Below, piece by piece: positions 4,505 through 8,054 of a stretch of DNA of 8,054 nt. The stretch comes from Xanthobacteraceae bacterium (GTDB taxonomy: Bacteria; Pseudomonadota; Alphaproteobacteria; Rhizobiales; Xanthobacteraceae). How positions within the stretch are numbered: position 1 is the first letter of the stretch; each line of letters begins with the position of its first letter. The DNA lies in contig JASHWN010000403.1 of assembly GCA_030044035.1 (NCBI GenBank), positions 1 to 8,054 on the forward strand, read 5' to 3'. The notes beneath the pieces are model-generated. The model saw only the letters and a list, made by a program, of their open reading frames with translations. It was not told the DNA's origin and did not search any database. Both the position numbers and the translations under genes were made by a program.

Positions 4505-6217
4505 ATGACCGCCATCGGTTGGGCTCAGATTCTGCTCTATTGCGCGATCATCATCGCGATCACGCCGCTGCTCGGCGCCTATATGACGCGCGTCTTTAAC
4601 GGCGAACGCACCTGGCTTTCGCCGATCCTGCGGCCGGTCGAAGTTGGTATCTACAAAATCGCCGGCGTCGACGAGCGGCACGAGCAGCACGCGGTGACCT
4701 ACACGGCCGGCATGCTGCTGTTCCACCTCGGCGGCTTTCTGATTTTGTATGTTTTGATGCGCGTGCAGCAATGGCTGCCGTTCAATCCCGCGGATCAGAG
4801 CGCGGTGGCTCCTGATTTGTCGTTCAACACCGCCGTCAGCTTCATCACCAACACCAATTGGCAGAACTACGGCGGCGAAAGCACGATGTCCTACCTCGTG
4901 CAGATGCTTGGCCTGACGCATCAGAACTATCTGTCAGCCGCCACCGGTATTGTGCTCGCCATAGCGCTGATTCGCGGCTTTGCCCGCCATTCGGTTCGCA
5001 GCGTCGGCAATTTCTGGGTCGACGTCACACGCGTGACGCTCTACGTGCTCATCCCGATCTGCGTGCCCTATGCGCTGTTCCTGGTCTGGCAAGGCGTTCC
5101 GCAGACCCTCGGGCCCTATGTGGACGCGGCCACGCTTGAAGGCGCCAAGCAGACCATCGCGCTCGGGCCAGTCGCCTCGCAGGAGGCGATCAAGATGCTC
5201 GGCACCAATGGTGGCGGCTTCTTCAACGTCAACAGTGCGCATCCGTTCGAGAATCCGACCGCTCTGTCCAACTACATGCAGATCATCTCGATCTTCGCCA
5301 TTGGCGCGGCGCTCACCAACGTGTTCGGCCGCATGGTCGGCAGCCAGCGGCAAGGCTGGGCGGTCTTTGCGGTGATGGGCGTGTTGTTCCTCGCCGGCGT
5401 GACCGTCTGTTATGCGGCCGAAGCGCACGGTAACGAGGCGCTCAATGCGCTCGGGCTCACCGGCGGCAACATGGAAGGCAAGGAAGTCCGCTTCGGCATC
5501 ATCGCCTCGTCGCTGTTCACCGTGATCACCACCGACGCTTCGTGCGGCGCGGTGAACGCCATGCTCGATTCCTTCACAGCAATCGGCGGCATGGTTCCGC
5601 TCATCAACATTCAACTGGGCGAAATCATATTCGGCGGCGTCGGTTCCGGCATGTACGGCATGCTGCTGTTCGTCATTGTCGCGATCTTCGTCGCCGGCCT
5701 GATGGTCGGCCGCACGCCCGAATACGTCGGCAAGAAGATCGAGGCGAAGGAAGTCAAGATGGCGATGCTGGCGCTGCTGGTGCTGCCACTCATGTATCTG
5801 GGCTGGACCGCCGTTGCCATGATGGTGCCATCGGCCGTCGCCGCCATGGGCAATCCTGGTCCGCACGGCTTCACCGAGGTGCTGTACGCATACACCTCGC
5901 AAGACGGCAATAACGGCTCGGCGTTTGCCGGACTTTCCTCCAATACGTTGTTCTACAATCTCACCGGCGCGGTGGCGATGTTCGTCGGCCGGTTCTGGAT
6001 GATCATCCCGACGATGGCGATCGCCGGCTCACTCGCCGCCAAAAAGTCGATCCCGGCGTCCTCGGGCACTTTCCCGACGAGCGGTGGCTTGTTCGTCGGA
6101 CTGGTCGTCGGCGTGATCGTGATTGTCGGCGGGCTGACATTCTTCCCGGCACTGGCACTTGGCCCGATCGTGGAACAACTCGCGCAAAACGCCGGCACCC
6201 TTTTCGCGTCCAATTAG
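4505..6217 (+). CDS. kdpA: K+-transporting ATPase subunit A (K+ channel-like subunit)
   Basis: The potassium-selective, channel-like subunit of KdpFABC, an inner-membrane protein of 570 residues (E. coli about 557) with some ten hydrophobic spans and four pore-loop repeats. Conserved landmarks: [13 protein letters not shown] (115-127), loop 1; [20 protein letters not shown] (233-252), loop 2; [10 protein letters not shown] (342-351), loop 3; [10 protein letters not shown] (about 469-478), loop 4; and [17 protein letters not shown] in the cytoplasmic region linking to KdpB. All four filter glycine regions are intact, so transport should be competent. Against remembered E. coli KdpA, an aspartate (344) stands just before the loop 3 filter where E. 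coli has alanine, and leucine 354 replaces histidine. AGAGGA 8 nt before the ATG supports the start. kdpB follows after 16 nt. Confidence 0.97.
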   Translation: MTAIGWAQILLYCAIIIAITPLLGAYMTRVFNGERTWLSPILRPVEVGIYKIAGVDERHEQHAVTYTAGMLLFHLGGFLILYVLMRVQQWLPFNPADQSAVAPDLSFNTAVSFITNTNWQNYGGESTMSYLVQMLGLTHQNYLSAATGIVLAIALIRGFARHSVRSVGNFWVDVTRVTLYVLIPICVPYALFLVWQGVPQTLGPYVDAATLEGAKQTIALGPVASQEAIKMLGTNGGGFFNVNSAHPFENPTALSNYMQIISIFAIGAALTNVFGRMVGSQRQGWAVFAVMGVLFLAGVTVCYAAEAHGNEALNALGLTGGNMEGKEVRFGIIASSLFTVITTDASCGAVNAMLDSFTAIGGMVPLINIQLGEIIFGGVGSGMYGMLLFVIVAIFVAGLMVGRTPEYVGKKIEAKEVKMAMLALLVLPLMYLGWTAVAMMVPSAVAAMGNPGPHGFTEVLYAYTSQDGNNGSAFAGLSSNTLFYNLTGAVAMFVGRFWMIIPTMAIAGSLAAKKSIPASSGTFPTSGGLFVGLVVGVIVIVGGLTFFPALALGPIVEQLAQNAGTLFASN

Positions 6218-6233
6218 GCTCGGAGTCACTGCG

Positions 6234-8054
6234 ATGGAAAGCTCAATCCTGCGCAAGCAGATGCCGGTCTCGGCCCTGTTCGATCCGAAGATCGTCGTAC
6301 CGGCGATCGGCTCGGCCTTCGTCAAGCTCAATCCGCGCACGCTGATGAAAAATCCGGTCATGTTCGTGCTCGAGATCGTCACGATCTTGACCACCATCAT
6401 CCTCATCCGCGATCTCGCGACCGGCACCGGGCAGATCGGTTTCGAGTTTCAGATCATCCTGTGGCTGTGGTTCACGGTGCTATTCGCGAACTTCGCTGAA
6501 GCGGTCGCCGAAGGCCGCGGCAAGGCGCAGGCCGACACGCTGCGGCGGCAGCGCACCGAAACGCAAGCCAAGCTGATCACCGGCGCCGGCGACCAGCAGA
6601 ATTACCGGCTGGTCCCAAGCAATAACCTGAAAGTCGGCGATCTCGTGCTGGTCGAGCCCGGCGACATGATCCCGTCCGATGGCGAGGTGATCGAGGGCAT
6701 GGCGTCGGTCAACGAGGCGGCGATCACCGGCGAATCGGCCCCGGTGATCCGCGAATCCGGTGGCGACCGCTCCGCGGTGACCGGCGGCACCCAAGTGCTG
6801 TCCGATTGGATCCGGGTGCGCATCACCGCAGCGCCCGGCTCGACCTTCCTCGACCGGATGATCAAGCTGGTCGAAGGCGCCGAACGGCAAAAAACGCCGA
6901 ACGAGATCGCGCTCAACATTCTGCTCATCGGCCTGACCATTATCTTCGTGTTCGCAACCGCGACAATTCCGAGCTTCGTCCATTATGCGGGCAGCACGAT
7001 TTCCGTGGTGATCCTGGTCGCGCTGTTCGTCACGCTCATTCCGACCACGATCGGCGCGCTATTGTCGGCGATCGGCATCGCCGGCATGGACCGGCTGGTG
7101 CGCTTCAACGTGCTGGCGATGTCGGGCCGCGCCGTCGAGGCCGCCGGCGACGTCGACACGCTCTTGCTCGACAAGACCGGCACCATCACGCTCGGCAACC
7201 GGCAGGCCACCGAGTTCAAGCCGGTGCGCGGCGTCACCGAGCAGGAACTGGCCGACGCGGCGCAGCTCGCCTCGCTCGCCGACGAGACGCCGGAAGGCCG
7301 CTCGATCGTGGTGTTGGCCAAGGAAAAATACGGCATCCGCGGTCGCGAGCTTGCCGAGATCAAGGCGAACTTCATTCCGTTTTCCGCGCAGACGCGGATG
7401 AGCGGCGTCGAACTTGGTAATTCCTGGGTGCGCAAGGGCGCGGTTGACGCCATCGTGAAATTTCTCGATGGCGCGCCCGGCGGCGTGGCGGTGGGCGGCG
7501 CCGTGCAGGCGCTGCGTTCGGCGCCGAGCACCGAGACCGTGCGCGAGCTGCATACGATCGCCGATACGATCGCCAAATCAGGCGGCACGCCGCTAGCGGT
7601 CGCCAAGGATGGCAAGGTGCTCGGCGTCATCCACCTGAAGGACATCGTCAAGGGCGGCATCCGCGAACGCTTCGCCGAGCTGCGCCGCATGGGCATCCGC
7701 ACCGTCATGATCACCGGCGACAACCCGATGACCGCGGCGGCGATCGCCGCCGAGGCCGGCGTCGACGATTTTCTGGCGCAGGCGACGCCGGAGGAGAAGC
7801 TGCGGCTCATCCGCGACGAGCAGGCCAAAGGCAAGCTCGTCGCCATGTGCGGCGACGGCACCAATGACGCGCCGGCCCTGGCGCAGGCTGACGTCGGCGT
7901 CGCCATGAATACCGGCACGCAAGCCGCGCGCGAGGCCGGCAACATGGTCGACCTTGATTCCAACCCGACCAAGCTCATCGAAATCGTCGAGATCGGCAAG
8001 CAACTCTTGATGACGCGCGGCGCGCTGACCACGTTCTCGATCGCCAACGACGTG
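6234..8054 (+). CDS. kdpB: K+-transporting P-type ATPase subunit B (3' partial)
   Basis: The catalytic subunit of KdpFABC, which hydrolyses ATP to drive K+ uptake. 607 codons are open to the right edge; the family is about 680-710, so roughly the last two or three membrane helices are missing. Seen in order: membrane helices at about 42-60 and 72-92; the actuator TGES loop (165-168), whose serine is the inhibitory phosphorylation site in E. coli (Ser162); helices near 225-245 and 256-280 with PTTIG starting at Pro270, the transmembrane K+ site; DKTGTIT with phosphorylated Asp313; nucleotide-site Phe383 and Lys401; MITGDN; and GDGTNDAP (540-547). All key residues are present. Numbering runs +6 against E. 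coli up to Lys401 and +23 at the GDGTNDAP aspartates, implying about 17 extra residues in the nucleotide-binding domain (around 410-430). GGAG 8 nt before the ATG supports the start. Confidence 0.97.
   Translation, partial: MESSILRKQMPVSALFDPKIVVPAIGSAFVKLNPRTLMKNPVMFVLEIVTILTTIILIRDLATGTGQIGFEFQIILWLWFTVLFANFAEAVAEGRGKAQADTLRRQRTETQAKLITGAGDQQNYRLVPSNNLKVGDLVLVEPGDMIPSDGEVIEGMASVNEAAITGESAPVIRESGGDRSAVTGGTQVLSDWIRVRITAAPGSTFLDRMIKLVEGAERQKTPNEIALNILLIGLTIIFVFATATIPSFVHYAGSTISVVILVALFVTLIPTTIGALLSAIGIAGMDRLVRFNVLAMSGRAVEAAGDVDTLLLDKTGTITLGNRQATEFKPVRGVTEQELADAAQLASLADETPEGRSIVVLAKEKYGIRGRELAEIKANFIPFSAQTRMSGVELGNSWVRKGAVDAIVKFLDGAPGGVAVGGAVQALRSAPSTETVRELHTIADTIAKSGGTPLAVAKDGKVLGVIHLKDIVKGGIRERFAELRRMGIRTVMITGDNPMTAAAIAAEAGVDDFLAQATPEEKLRLIRDEQAKGKLVAMCGDGTNDAPALAQADVGVAMNTGTQAAREAGNMVDLDSNPTKLIEIVEIGKQLLMTRGALTTFSIANDV

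Noticed and set aside
4934..5902. 322-codon minus-strand frame opposite kdpA
   Set aside because: Composition is dominated by H, R, D and A, typical of antisense shadow; kdpA is certain here.
6983..8047. 354-codon minus-strand frame opposite kdpB
   Set aside because: Serine/alanine/proline-rich shadow of a canonical P-type ATPase gene; no motif of its own.

Overview
The window is GC-rich DNA with alphaproteobacterial character. The protein sequences look most like Hyphomicrobiales of the Bradyrhizobium / Rhodopseudomonas / Pseudolabrys / Rhodoplanes kind. This placement rests on protein style and memory, not on a search.

Layout. (1) Positions 3-1469, plus strand: the 3' part of a NodT/TolC-type outer-membrane efflux lipoprotein whose N-terminus lies off the left edge. 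(2) 1506-2438, plus: a 310-residue long-type SAICAR synthase (purC), 36 bp behind the efflux gene and not followed by purS/purQ. (3) 2446-3669, minus: three small genes of unknown function (155, 102 and 97 residues), convergent with purC. The 155- and 97-residue genes look real and have start-deciding ribosome sites; the middle one is doubtful. (4) 3670-4304: a 635-bp divergent intergenic region. It holds a 128-bp imperfect palindrome (3731-3858), a nested inverted-repeat leader that buries the ribosome site of a 48-codon single-membrane-span ORF (3941-4087), and, next to kdp, an FNR/FixK-type box (4234-4247). (5) 4305-8054, plus: a kdp potassium-uptake operon, made of an unnamed 27-residue membrane ORF, kdpF, kdpA and kdpB. 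kdpB runs off the right edge after 607 codons; kdpC and the KdpDE sensor-regulator genes would be expected beyond it but are not visible.

How it works together. KdpA (K+ channel-like subunit), KdpB (P-type ATPase) and KdpF (small stabilising subunit) form most of the high-affinity K+ pump. Every catalytic and filter motif inspected is intact, so the pump should be functional. The notable points are regulatory and small-scale: a near-perfect FNR/FixK box spaced like a class II activator site, which would tie K+ uptake to oxygen status; an extra 27-codon ORF placed before kdpF like a true operon member; and structured, apparently repeat-derived DNA upstream. I saw no tRNA, rRNA, CRISPR array, transposase or integrase. 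No defence system or wholly new multi-gene system is evident.
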